A DNA stretch of 12,607 nucleotides. Source: JBGQDM01 sp041495845 (lineage in GTDB: Bacteria > Acidobacteriota > Terriglobia > Terriglobales > Acidobacteriaceae). The stretch lies in contig JBGQDM010000095.1 of assembly GCA_041495845.1 (NCBI GenBank), positions 1 through 12,607 on the forward strand, read 5' to 3'. Below, piece by piece: positions 1 to 7,582 of this stretch. Under the pieces are notes generated by a model. It was not told where the DNA came from. It ran no database searches and was given only the letters and a program-made list of their open reading frames with translations. How positions within the stretch are numbered: the stretch's first letter is position 1; the number at the start of each line of letters is the position of its first letter. The position numbers and the translations under genes were made by a program.

Positions 1-768
1 GGTCCGGCGGCCAAACCCGGCGACCGAGCGCGCATCAGCAACGTCGTGATTCGGGACAAGAGCATCATTTTTGAGATCAACGGCGGCCCGGTTAAGAAGA
101 AGAAGTGGTATCAGCGTGTCACGGTGGGCGGCTCCGGCGGCGAGACGCCCATTGCGCCCACCGATGCCGACGCCAATCCTCGCGGCTCTTACCTCGAGCT
201 GCAGTTTGAAGGTTATGTGCCCGAGTTGACCGTGCCCGAAATCAAGGCGCTGCTGCGGCCCGCGTTTGACTTCGATGCGAAGTCTGCCGTCGAGGCCTAC
301 CTGGAAACGGTGCCCCGAAACGTCAAAGAAGCCATTCGCGATCACCGCGTTTTGGTGGGCATGAATCGCGAGATGGTTACTTACGCCAAAGGCCGTCCGC
401 CGCGCAAACTGCGAGAGAAGCAGAATGACGTCGAGTATGAAGAATGGATTTACGGCCAGCCGCCGGAAGATGTGGAGTTTGTACGCCTGGTCGGCGACGA
501 AGTCATTCAGATGGAAATTATGAAGGTGGGTGGGGAGAAGATTCTGCGTACGGAGAAAGAAGTTGAACTCGCCCCGGCCGAAACCGTGGCACAGGAAGCC
601 CCGGCCGAAGGCTCCACCGATGCACCCAAGCCTACGCTGCGCCGTCCTGGTGAGGAACCGGAACCAGAGGTTGACGGACGTAGCCGGACGCCGCGGAAGC
701 CCGGCCCACTGTCTCCACCGCCTGCCGACCCCAACACGCCTCCACCCAATTTCGTTTCCAGCCTGTAG
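1..768 (+). CDS. Hypothetical protein, 5' truncated, Pro-rich C-terminal tail
   Basis: The reading frame is open from base 1 to a TAG at 766-768. It gives 255 residues with no good start in the window; a GTG at 46 is in frame but has coding sequence before it, so I take the gene as truncated by the window edge. I do not recognise the family. The N-terminal part (about residues 1-75) looks beta-rich, with basic and Gly-rich stretches (VKKKKWY, then GGSGG). The middle (about 75-190) is charged and probably helical. The last 65 or so residues are low-complexity, rich in Pro, Glu and Ala, ending PPPNFVSSL, as in disordered tails. Any signal peptide would be upstream of the window. It lies 107 bases before nadE on the same strand, but nadE appears to have its own promoter, so no functional link is implied. 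That it is a real gene is fairly sure; its function is unknown. Confidence 0.7.
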   Translation, partial: GPAAKPGDRARISNVVIRDKSIIFEINGGPVKKKKWYQRVTVGGSGGETPIAPTDADANPRGSYLELQFEGYVPELTVPEIKALLRPAFDFDAKSAVEAYLETVPRNVKEAIRDHRVLVGMNREMVTYAKGRPPRKLREKQNDVEYEEWIYGQPPEDVEFVRLVGDEVIQMEIMKVGGEKILRTEKEVELAPAETVAQEAPAEGSTDAPKPTLRRPGEEPEPEVDGRSRTPRKPGPLSPPPADPNTPPPNFVSSL

Positions 769-801
769 CGGCGAAACCAAGGTGCGCTCTGATGGGGCAC
801 A

Positions 802-827
802 GGGTCACTCTCCCGGGTCACTCTCCG
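802..827 (+). repeat. Two tandem copies of a 13-bp unit
   Basis: GGGTCACTCTCCC at 802-814 is followed directly by GGGTCACTCTCCG at 815-827, identical in 12 of 13 positions. The pair lies in the 107-base gap between the first gene and nadE, about 10 bases upstream of the proposed nadE -35 box. It could be a replication-slippage duplication or a pair of direct-repeat regulator sites; nothing else in the window repeats it that I can see. Confidence 0.6.
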
Positions 828-837
828 GGCACCCGGC

Positions 838-867
838 TTGGCGGTTTTCTCCGCATCCTTCTACACT
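838..867 (+). promoter_or_regulatory. Candidate nadE promoter (TTGGCG-18-TACACT)
   Basis: A -35-like TTGGCG (838-843) and a -10-like TACACT (862-867) are 18 bases apart. The -10 ends 8 bases before the GTG start of nadE, so transcription would begin at or next to the start codon. The purine run AGAGAG between them is a poor Shine-Dalgarno match. Box matches are partial and this is a by-eye call. Confidence 0.4.
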
Positions 868-875
868 AGAGAGCT

Positions 876-2516
876 GTGAAGCTTGCTCTCGGCCAGATCA
901 ACCCGACGATCAACGACTTCGCCGGGAACACCGCCAAAATTGTGGACTATGCCCGGCGCGTCCAAGCCGGCGGCGCCGCTCTCGCCATTTTTCCGGAATG
1001 CTCGGTGGGTGGATACCCGCCACGCGATCTAGTGGAGCGGCCGTTGTTTGTGGCCCGCAGCAGCGAAGCTTTGGACAAAATCGCCGACGCCACCCGCGGC
1101 ATCGCCGTGATCTGCGGGCTGGTCACTCCGGCGCTGGCGGAAACGGGAAAATCTGCAATGAATTCGGCGGCGCTGCTGCAGGACGGTCGCCTGGCCTTCC
1201 TGCAGTCAAAAATGCTGCTGCCGACTTACGACGTGTTTGACGAGGCCCGCAACTTCGCGCCGGCCCGGAGCCAGGGTGTTTTTCCCCTGGGCGACAAGTC
1301 GGTGGCGGTGACCATCTGCGAAGACGCGTGGAATGACAAACATTTCTGGAACAAACGGCTTTACACCACCGATCCGGTGGAGTCGCTGATTCACGCGGGC
1401 GCGAATCTTGTGGTCAACATTTCCGCTTCGCCATTCTGGATGGGGAAACGCGAACTTCGCCGGGACATGCTGGCCACCATCGCCCGCAATGATCGTGTCC
1501 CCGTCGTCATGGTCAACCAGGTGGGCGGAAATGACAGCCTGGTGTTTGACGGCTCCAGCCTGGCCTTCGATTGCACCGGCCGCATCATCGCGCAAGGCAA
1601 GTCGTTCGAGGAAGACCTGGTCTTCGTCGACATCGGCAGCATGACGGGAGATATGCATGAACAGATTGCCGGCGATGAAGCCAGCGTGTATGCGGCATTG
1701 GTGCTGGGGACGCGGGACTACGTTCGCAAATGTGGCTTTGCGCGGGTCATCATCGGCCTGAGCGGCGGCATTGACTCAGCGATTACGGCGGCCATTGCGG
1801 TGGATGCTCTGGGCCCGGAGAACGTCATCGGGGTCGGCATGCCCGGCCCCTATTCTTCGCCGGGCAGTATTGACGACGCCCGCGCTCTGGCCCAGAACCT
1901 CGGCATTCGCTTCGAGTTGCTCGGGATCAATGCCCTGTGCGACGCCGCCGGGAAAACGCTGGCGGAAGTGTTTGCCGGCCGGCCCGCGGATGTTACCGAA
2001 GAGAACATCCAGTCGCGGGCGCGCGGCCTGCTCCTGATGGCGCTTTCCAACAAGTTCAACGCCATCGTGCTCAGCACTGGGAACAAGTCCGAACTGGGCG
2101 TGGGCTATTGCACGCTCTACGGCGACATGGTGGGCGGGCTGGCGGTCATTTCCGACGTGCCCAAGACCATGGTCTACCGCCTCAGCCGCTATGTGAACTC
2201 GCGCCGCCTGGTGATTCCGGTGGCCACCATCGAAAAGCCTCCGTCCGCCGAACTTCGTTTCGGCCAGAAGGACACCGACTCGTTGCCGTCGTACGAAGTG
2301 TTGGATGTAATTCTGGAGGAATACATTGCCGACTCGAATTGTGCCGAGCAGATTGCGCGCGAACATGGTTTCGATTTGGCCCTAGTCCAGCGGGTGGTGC
2401 GCATGGTGGATCGCGCCGAATATAAGCGCCTGCAGGCAGCGCCGGGACTGAAAATTTCCGGCAAGGCATTTGGCATGGGGCGCCGTTTTCCCATCGCCGC
2501 CAAGACGGAGTCCTGA
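876..2516 (+). CDS. nadE: Glutamine-dependent NAD+ synthetase
   Basis: Catalyses the last step of NAD biosynthesis: ATP-dependent amidation of deamido-NAD in the cytoplasm, using ammonia released from glutamine. It has 546 residues, usual for the two-domain bacterial form. The N-terminal nitrilase-type glutaminase domain (about 1-255) carries the Glu-Lys-Cys triad at E41 (FPECSVGGYPPRD), K112 (QSKMLLPTYDVFDE) and C148 (VTICEDAW). The C-terminal synthetase domain (about 270-540) has the ATP-binding P-loop LSGGIDS at 295-301 and STGNKSE at 400-406, followed by YCTLYGDMVGG. All key residues are present, so it should be active. The GTG start is chosen because the MKLALGQINPTINDFAGN N-terminus aligns with the family start; it has no clear Shine-Dalgarno and may be leaderless. 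It is 55 bases upstream of the dsbA-like gene. Confidence 0.97.
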   Translation: MKLALGQINPTINDFAGNTAKIVDYARRVQAGGAALAIFPECSVGGYPPRDLVERPLFVARSSEALDKIADATRGIAVICGLVTPALAETGKSAMNSAALLQDGRLAFLQSKMLLPTYDVFDEARNFAPARSQGVFPLGDKSVAVTICEDAWNDKHFWNKRLYTTDPVESLIHAGANLVVNISASPFWMGKRELRRDMLATIARNDRVPVVMVNQVGGNDSLVFDGSSLAFDCTGRIIAQGKSFEEDLVFVDIGSMTGDMHEQIAGDEASVYAALVLGTRDYVRKCGFARVIIGLSGGIDSAITAAIAVDALGPENVIGVGMPGPYSSPGSIDDARALAQNLGIRFELLGINALCDAAGKTLAEVFAGRPADVTEENIQSRARGLLLMALSNKFNAIVLSTGNKSELGVGYCTLYGDMVGGLAVISDVPKTMVYRLSRYVNSRRLVIPVATIEKPPSAELRFGQKDTDSLPSYEVLDVILEEYIADSNCAEQIAREHGFDLALVQRVVRMVDRAEYKRLQAAPGLKISGKAFGMGRRFPIAAKTES

Positions 2517-2571
2517 TTTGCGGGGTCCACTGGCGCACGATGGTTACACTCACAAATTTGGAAGGGTGATC

Positions 2572-3435
2572 ATGAAACGCATTCTTCGCTGGTCGGTTTG
2601 TCTATTGGGCCTGATGCTTCCGCTGGTGGCGCAGGAAAAGCTGCCACCCGCACCCGCTTTACCGTCTGAAGAAACGGTGAATTCCTTCCTGCAACAGTCC
2701 TTCGGCTACGAGCCCACGGTGCAGTGGAAGGTGGTGAGTATTCAGCCCGCCAGCTTCGGCCTGGCGGAAGTCAGCGTCATTCTGATCAACCAGGGGCAGC
2801 AGAGTTTCAGTCGGCTGTGGATTACGCCGGACGGAAAACACGCCCTTGTCGGAGAAGTGATTCCCTTTGGCGCTAGGCCTTACGCCGAGGCCAAGCAACA
2901 GCTCAGCAAGGCGACCGGGCCGGCCCACGGGCCCGCGGAGGCTCCAGTGACGGTGGTGGAGTTCAGCGACTTCCAGTGTCCACACTGTAAAGATGCGCAG
3001 CCGGCGGTGGAGAAACTCTTTGCCAGCCAGCCAAATGTGAGATTTGTGTTCCAGAACTTTCCCTTGCCTTCGCACGACTGGGCGATGAAAGCAGCCAGCT
3101 ACGCGGATTGCGCCAGCCGCGGGAACGCGGATGCCTACTGGAAATTCGTCGGTGCGGTCTTTGCAACGCAGGCGGACATTACCGCCTCCACGGCTGACGA
3201 GAAGCTAACCAGTATTGCCGATAATACTGGTTTGAAGGGTGCCGAGATCGCCACGTGCGCGGCCAAGCCGGAGACGCAGGTGCGCGTGCAGGCGTCGGTG
3301 GATTTCGGCAAACAACTGGAGGTAACCAGTACGCCGACGTTCTTCATCAACGGTCGTCGCATCGCGGATTACGCTCACCTGCCAGATGACATTCTGAACA
3401 AGATGATCGAGTTCCACGCCAAGGAAGGGAAGTAG
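2572..3435 (+). CDS. Exported DsbA-like thioredoxin-fold protein
   Basis: A predicted thiol-disulfide oxidoreductase of the DsbA/Thioredoxin_4 group, acting in the periplasm. Its 287 residues start with a signal peptide (MKRILRW, hydrophobic core to about 19, likely cleavage near LVA|QE). A roughly 85-residue N-terminal region (about 30-115) follows, resembling the small extra domain before the thioredoxin fold in DsbC-like or acidobacterial relatives. The thioredoxin domain (about 122-285) has the active site FQCPHC with cysteines 136 and 139, and a TPT cis-proline loop (P255). Cys180 and Cys229 could form a second disulfide. CPHC is the DsbA-type dipeptide, which favours oxidation; the substrates are unknown. 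The ATG is fixed by the Shine-Dalgarno GGAAGGG at 2560-2566, five bases upstream; longer in-frame starts would bury the signal peptide. It could be co-transcribed with nadE. Family assignment is secure, exact role not. Confidence 0.9.
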   Translation: MKRILRWSVCLLGLMLPLVAQEKLPPAPALPSEETVNSFLQQSFGYEPTVQWKVVSIQPASFGLAEVSVILINQGQQSFSRLWITPDGKHALVGEVIPFGARPYAEAKQQLSKATGPAHGPAEAPVTVVEFSDFQCPHCKDAQPAVEKLFASQPNVRFVFQNFPLPSHDWAMKAASYADCASRGNADAYWKFVGAVFATQADITASTADEKLTSIADNTGLKGAEIATCAAKPETQVRVQASVDFGKQLEVTSTPTFFINGRRIADYAHLPDDILNKMIEFHAKEGK

Positions 3436-3450
3436 ATCAGAACTTCCTTT
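3425..3450. terminator. Candidate bidirectional terminator hairpin between convergent genes
   Basis: AAGGGAAGT (3425-3433) can pair with ACTTCCTTT (3442-3450), giving 9 pairs including one G-U, around an 8-base loop. It spans the 13-base gap between the stop codons of the dsbA-like gene and the secretin, where a shared terminator would be expected. The T-tract is short and part of the stem, so termination is uncertain. Confidence 0.35.
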
Positions 3451-5290
3451 ACCGCGTCGGGGGCAGCCAGATTTCTCGTGAGCTGTCGCGCTCGCCCATG
3501 TCCAGCACGTGAGGTGTGATCACGATCAGCAGTTCGTCGTCGTTCTCCTGTTTGTCGTTTACTGACGAAAGCTGCTGTAATCCCGGAATGCGGCTCAACA
3601 GGGGAAGGCCGCTGACGCTGCGCTGCTCGGTCCGGTTGATGGCGCCCGCGACTACGCTTGACTCGCCGTCCTTCAGCGAGACCTGCCCCTTGTACTCCCG
3701 GTTGCTGATGATGGGGACACCGTTCAGGCTGGTTCCGCCCAGTGCTTTGAGCGTGAACTCCAACTCCAGGCTGACGTCGCGGTTACCGTGAACAAACGGT
3801 TTGGCCTTCAGATTGATGCCCAGGTCTTCGTAGCTGAAGGAGGGAAATGCCGGCTGGAAGCTGTTGTTGGCAAGGACGCGCGAAATGGCCGGCGTATTGA
3901 AGATCGGCGCAAACGACGCATTGAGGATGGGAATACGCTCGCCGATGTGCAAGGTGGCAGCGTTTCCCTGGCCCGCGCGCAATTGCGCATGTTCGATTGA
4001 TTTCACGTCGGATTCGTTGAGCGAGAGGTTGGCGGTGAGCGTCCCCAGACTCAAACCAAACAGGGTAAGCCCGCCGCCGAAGGTAGCGACAGGCTGACTG
4101 AAGAGTGAGTTTTGCTGGTTCTGCAACTGCGCCAGGAGCGCCGAGATTTGTGTCTGGTTTGCCTGGTTGATGCCGCCGTTGGCGATCAGCTGATTGATCA
4201 GGTCCTGTATATTCTGGCCGCCCGCGAGCTGCAGGGCAGCCGCCGGGATGTTGAACAGACTGAACTGCGTGGGGACCTGTAACCCGATCTTGCGCATGTA
4301 ACTATGACTGATTTGATAGACGCGTACCTCCAGCATGACCTGCGGAGTGCGGTCATCGAGGGCTCCAATGAAACGGGTGACCGCCTCCAACGTGTTTTGC
4401 GGTGCTCGTAGGGTGATGGTAGAGGCACCGGGCTGGACCGTAATCACGCGTACTTCAAAGATGGTGCGCAGCAGGTTCGCGAGGTCGTTGAGCTGGGTAA
4501 CAGAGGCCGCGCCCGGAAGATAGAACATGCGCAAGGCCATGTGCTCATAGGCGCGACGGTTGTCGGGGTTATCCGCCGCCACAATGAGTTCGTGCTCGCT
4601 CAGCGGCGCCCAGAAGGTCTTGGTAACAGCGCAGGCGGCCTGCATGGCGGTAGAAAAGTCAGTGGCGTCCAGATCAAAGCGCACCTGGCGCGTTGGTGTG
4701 GAGTCGTCCACAATGGTGCTGATGCCGTAGCGGCGCGCAACTTCGGGCAACAAGGTGCGCGAGTCGCCGCGAAAGTGAAACGCGGCCAGCACTGGTTTCG
4801 GATCGAGTTCAACCGGACTGGCGGCGGCCACCATTTGCACGGGAGCCCGTGCGACTGGTGGAGGAGTTCCCAGCGCATCCCGCGTCCGCTGCATTGCCCA
4901 TTCGTTCTGGGGATCGAGCCGCAACGCAGTTTGGAATTCCGCTAGCGCTTCCTCTTGCTTGTGCTGTTCCAGAAGTCCGTTTCCACGCTGCAAGTGTTCG
5001 CGGATCACCTGCTGTTTGGTGAATTCGTAGGCGGTGCGATAGCCGACATCCTGCGGCGAGAGATGGGAAGCCGTCTGGAAATATTCCATAGCTTCCTCTG
5101 CACGCTGCTTCTTTCCGGCGCGGAGGCCGTTCTCGAAGGCATCGCGTGCCTGCTTCAGGTCGTGCTTGGAAATCACGCAGGCGCCCTGGGCGGTGGCGCA
5201 CGGCGCTACCGGGACACCTGCTGGCGGCGTGTCAGCCACCGATGTCGGTCCGACCGCAAGCAGGAACGCGAGAATCAGAAAAAGCGGCAT
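3449..5290 (-). CDS. Secretin (type II/III secretion family) with N-terminal TPR repeats
   Basis: A predicted outer-membrane channel subunit of the GspD/PilQ secretin superfamily, 613 residues from the chosen ATG. A hydrophobic signal peptide (1-19, likely SVA|DTPP) is followed by two TPR-like repeats (about 45-78 and 95-130), a Pro/Ala linker, an N0/STN-like domain (about 165-240), an N1-like domain (about 250-315) and the secretin core (about 318-595). Family signatures in the core are VSLKDGESSVVAGAINR (537-553), LPLLSRIPGLQQL (562-574) and DELLIVITPHVL (585-596). Residues 350-400 form an unusual Gln/Asn/Leu-rich insert. The frame stays open upstream to 5539, but that would run into ymdB; an ATG at 5377 is an alternative start that adds basic residues before the hydrophobic segment. 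ATG 5290 was preferred because a TACAAT box ends 8 bases upstream. No secretion ATPase, pilin or inner-membrane gene is nearby. Confidence 0.85.
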   Translation of the reverse strand: MPLFLILAFLLAVGPTSVADTPPAGVPVAPCATAQGACVISKHDLKQARDAFENGLRAGKKQRAEEAMEYFQTASHLSPQDVGYRTAYEFTKQQVIREHLQRGNGLLEQHKQEEALAEFQTALRLDPQNEWAMQRTRDALGTPPPVARAPVQMVAAASPVELDPKPVLAAFHFRGDSRTLLPEVARRYGISTIVDDSTPTRQVRFDLDATDFSTAMQAACAVTKTFWAPLSEHELIVAADNPDNRRAYEHMALRMFYLPGAASVTQLNDLANLLRTIFEVRVITVQPGASTITLRAPQNTLEAVTRFIGALDDRTPQVMLEVRVYQISHSYMRKIGLQVPTQFSLFNIPAAALQLAGGQNIQDLINQLIANGGINQANQTQISALLAQLQNQQNSLFSQPVATFGGGLTLFGLSLGTLTANLSLNESDVKSIEHAQLRAGQGNAATLHIGERIPILNASFAPIFNTPAISRVLANNSFQPAFPSFSYEDLGINLKAKPFVHGNRDVSLELEFTLKALGGTSLNGVPIISNREYKGQVSLKDGESSVVAGAINRTEQRSVSGLPLLSRIPGLQQLSSVNDKQENDDELLIVITPHVLDMGERDSSREIWLPPTR

Positions 5291-5298
5291 TTCGGCTA

Positions 5299-5326
5299 AT
5301 TGTAACCGGGTTAGGTCGCCCGACAA
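5299..5326 (-). promoter_or_regulatory. Candidate secretin promoter (TTGTCG-16-TACAAT)
   Basis: On the minus strand TTGTCG (5326-5321) and TACAAT (5304-5299, 5 of 6 matches to the -10 consensus) are 16 bases apart. The -10 ends 8 bases before the secretin ATG and no Shine-Dalgarno is visible, so the transcript may be leaderless. It lets the secretin be expressed independently of murA-ymdB, whose last stop is 133 bases upstream. Confidence 0.5.
5303..5313. promoter_or_regulatory. Palindrome TAACC-N-GGTTA over the secretin -10/spacer
   Basis: TAACC (5303-5307) and GGTTA (5309-5313) are perfect inverted 5-mers around one base. They overlap the -10 box and spacer of the secretin promoter, where a repressor would act. 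It is short enough to be chance; no regulator is identified. Confidence 0.3.
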
Positions 5327-5340
5327 TGTTCCCAAACGAG

Positions 5341-5350
5341 GTGCTAGCAC
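5341..5350. promoter_or_regulatory. Perfect 10-bp palindrome GTGCTAGCAC upstream of the secretin promoter
   Basis: GTGCTAGCAC is fully self-complementary and lies 14 bases upstream of the proposed -35 box, in non-coding sequence between ymdB and the secretin. The position suits an activator or repressor site. The assignment rests only on symmetry and location. Confidence 0.3.
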
Positions 5351-5423
5351 TTTCGTTTTCGCCAGCATCCTCCGCATAGAACGGCGCCACCACGCTAACT
5401 TGCAGAAGACAATCGGGGACGGG

Positions 5424-6233
5424 TCAGTGGCCGTCGTTCTCACGCAGCATGATGCGCGTGATGGATTGGGCGCGCCCGCTGGCGTCATCGCATGCCACCA
5501 GGGTCGCGCACAGCCGCACGTCGCCGGTGGCAGCTTCAAAACGCACGGGCATGTTGTTGAGAAACTTCTCGACTACGAGGTCTTTCTGCACGCCGATGAC
5601 GCTGTCGTAGGGCCCGGTCATGCCCACATCGGTTTGAAAAGCTGTGCCTCGGGGCAGAACGTGCTCATCCGCCGTGGGCACGTGGGTATGGGTTCCCAGC
5701 ACGGCAGTTGCGCGCCCATCGACATACCAGCCGAAAGCGATCTTTTCTGAAGTGGCTTCGGCGTGGAGGTCGATCAGAATGACTTTGGCTTGCGTTTCCC
5801 GCAGCAGTTGGTCGGCCATGCGGAACGGATCGTCATTCGATCCCATGAAGATGCGTCCCTGCAGGTTGATCACGCAATACGGCGTGCCGTTTTTCGCCAC
5901 GCCTTCGTAGCGGCCCCAGCCGGGCATTCCGGGCGGAAAGTTGGCAGGCCGGAGCACGCGGCGCGCCGGGCTGTGAGGATTGCCATCCGCTTGTTTGAAG
6001 TACTCCAGAATCTCGCGCTTGTCCCAGACGTGATTGCCCGTGGTGATGACAGCAATGCCCATCTCGAACAACTCTTCCGCCAGCGCCGGGGTGATGCCGA
6101 AACCAGCGGCGGAATTTTCACCGTTGGCTACGACCAGATCCACACTGTGCTTCTGGACGAGGCCAGCCAGACGGGCGCGCACGATGTTGCGCCCGGGACG
6201 GCCAAAAATATCGCCGATAAAGAGAATGTTCAC
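5424..6233 (-). CDS. ymdB: YmdB-family metallophosphoesterase (TIGR00282)
   Basis: A cytoplasmic calcineurin-like phosphodiesterase. Bacillus YmdB acts on 2',3'-cyclic nucleotides and influences biofilm and motility decisions; the substrate here is not known. It has 269 residues, near the usual 260-270. Metal-site residues are all visible: D8 (FIGDIFGRPGR), E39 and N40 (ANGENSAAGFG), N67/H68 (TTGNHVWD), H157 (IDLHAEATSEK), H182 and H184 (LGTHTHVPTADE). The family signature GTAFQTDVGMTGPYDSVIG follows at about 196-214. The start is GTG at 6233, fixed by the canonical MNILFIGD N-terminus; there is no Shine-Dalgarno, but TACTCT ends 8 bases upstream. It lies 24 bases after murA and is probably co-transcribed with it. 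In many bacteria this gene neighbours rny instead; here it does not. Confidence 0.94.
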   Translation of the reverse strand: MNILFIGDIFGRPGRNIVRARLAGLVQKHSVDLVVANGENSAAGFGITPALAEELFEMGIAVITTGNHVWDKREILEYFKQADGNPHSPARRVLRPANFPPGMPGWGRYEGVAKNGTPYCVINLQGRIFMGSNDDPFRMADQLLRETQAKVILIDLHAEATSEKIAFGWYVDGRATAVLGTHTHVPTADEHVLPRGTAFQTDVGMTGPYDSVIGVQKDLVVEKFLNNMPVRFEAATGDVRLCATLVACDDASGRAQSITRIMLRENDGH

Positions 6234-6257
6234 GCTGTTTCAGAGTAGCACGCGAGT

Positions 6258-7568
6258 TCAGGCCTGGCCGCGCGCCGCCGGGGCGGCGGTTTTCTTGGGC
6301 AGGATTTCGCCAATGCGGCGGATTTGCGCGCCGACGCCTTTGAGTTTCTCTTCGATATGTTCATAGCCGCGATCAATGTGGTAAACGCGGTCAATGATGG
6401 TTTCGCCGTCGGCGACCAGCGCGGCCAGCACCAGGGAAGCGGAGGCACGCAGATCGGAAGCGAGCACGGCCGCGCCGCTGAGGGGAGTCTTGCCGCGCAC
6501 AATGGCGCGTCGGCCCTCGATCTTGATGTTCGCGCCCATGCGCACCATCTCCTGGGCGTGCATGAAACGGTTTTCAAAAATATTTTCGGTAACGATGGAC
6601 GTGCCTTCGGCCTGCGTGGCCAGCGCCATGTACTGCGCCTGCATGTCCGTGGGGAAACCGGGAAACTCTTCGGTAGCCACATCGGCGGCCCTGAGTCCGC
6701 CATCGGCTCGCACCCGGACGCCCTCGGCAGTGGCATCAATGCGAACGCCAGCTTCGCGGAGTTTCTGTAACAACGCGCCCAGGTGTTCCGGGTCGCATCC
6801 GATCACGTGCAGGTCGCCACCGGTGAGGGCTCCGGCGACGATGAAGGTCCCGGCCTCAATGCGGTCAGGAATGATGCGATGCTTGGCGCCATGCAGCTTG
6901 CTGACGCCCTTGATGCGAATCGTGGACGTGCCCGCCCCTTCAATCTTCGCGCCCATTTTGATGAGCAGGTTCGCGAGATCGGTGACTTCAGGCTCGCGGG
7001 CGCAGTTTTGCATCACGGTATCGCCGTCGGCCAGGGTCGCGGCCATGAGCAAATCTTCCGTGCCGGTGACGGTGATCTTGTCGAAAACGATCTCACCGCC
7101 TTTGAGGCGATCGGCGCGAGCCTCGACATAGCCGTGCTCAACGGCGATGGTGGCGCCGAGCTGTTCCAGCCCCTTGATGTGGAGATCAATCGGACGCGCT
7201 CCAATGGCGCAGCCGCCGGGAAGCGAAACGCGGGCCCGTCCAAACCGGGCCACCAGCGGCCCCAACACCAGGGTAGAGGCGCGCATGGTCTTGACCAATT
7301 CGTAGGAGGCTTCGGGTGCGAGAACCTTGTCGCACTGAATGATGGTGCGATGGTGAGCGCGGCCGTAGCCAAGTTCCACTTGTGCACCCATGGCGGCCAG
7401 CAGATTGCGTTCGGTCTGGATGTCGTGTACTTGTGGGATGTTTTCCAGAATGACCTGCTCGTCGGTGAGCAGAGCGGCGGCCATAGCGGGAAGGGCGGAG
7501 TTCTTGGCGCCGCTGACGCGAATGGTGCCGAGCAAGGGATTGCCGCCGCGGATAACGAGTTTGTCCAT
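6258..7568 (-). CDS. murA: UDP-N-acetylglucosamine 1-carboxyvinyltransferase
   Basis: Performs the first committed step of peptidoglycan synthesis: transfer of enolpyruvate from PEP to UDP-GlcNAc in the cytoplasm; target of fosfomycin. It is 436 residues, slightly longer than the usual 419-430 because of a basic tail (PKKTAAPAARGQA). K22 (SGAKNSALP) and catalytic C120 (LPGGCAIGARPIDLH) are present; Cys rather than Asp predicts fosfomycin sensitivity at the target. The whole two-domain fold is intact. The start MDKLVIRGG matches the family, with AAGGA 11 bases upstream. The frame stays open upstream to 7634, and a TAGAAT box at 7639-7634 lies 5 bases before an in-frame GTG at 7628, so a 20-residue longer leaderless form cannot be excluded. 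An 8-codon reading frame precedes it (7606-7583). The downstream neighbour is ymdB. Confidence 0.97.
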   Translation of the reverse strand: MDKLVIRGGNPLLGTIRVSGAKNSALPAMAAALLTDEQVILENIPQVHDIQTERNLLAAMGAQVELGYGRAHHRTIIQCDKVLAPEASYELVKTMRASTLVLGPLVARFGRARVSLPGGCAIGARPIDLHIKGLEQLGATIAVEHGYVEARADRLKGGEIVFDKITVTGTEDLLMAATLADGDTVMQNCAREPEVTDLANLLIKMGAKIEGAGTSTIRIKGVSKLHGAKHRIIPDRIEAGTFIVAGALTGGDLHVIGCDPEHLGALLQKLREAGVRIDATAEGVRVRADGGLRAADVATEEFPGFPTDMQAQYMALATQAEGTSIVTENIFENRFMHAQEMVRMGANIKIEGRRAIVRGKTPLSGAAVLASDLRASASLVLAALVADGETIIDRVYHIDRGYEHIEEKLKGVGAQIRRIGEILPKKTAAPAARGQA

Positions 7569-7582
7569 TTCCAGATCAGTCC

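Noticed and set aside
825..836. CCGGG-CA-CCCGG as a terminator for the first gene
   Set aside because: The loop is only two bases (or the stem four with a four-base loop), and the nearest T-run (845-848) is too far from the stem to act as a termination tract.
530..1240. A 236-codon plus-strand open frame bridging the first gene and nadE
   Set aside because: It is out of frame with both real genes, rich in Arg/Pro/His, and spans the nadE promoter and its conserved N-terminus.
2545..2550. TACACT as a promoter -10 for the dsbA-like gene
   Set aside because: The hexamer equals the nadE -10, but the only -35-like hexamer (TTGCGG, 2518-2523) is 21 bases away. The gene has its own Shine-Dalgarno and may simply be read from nadE.
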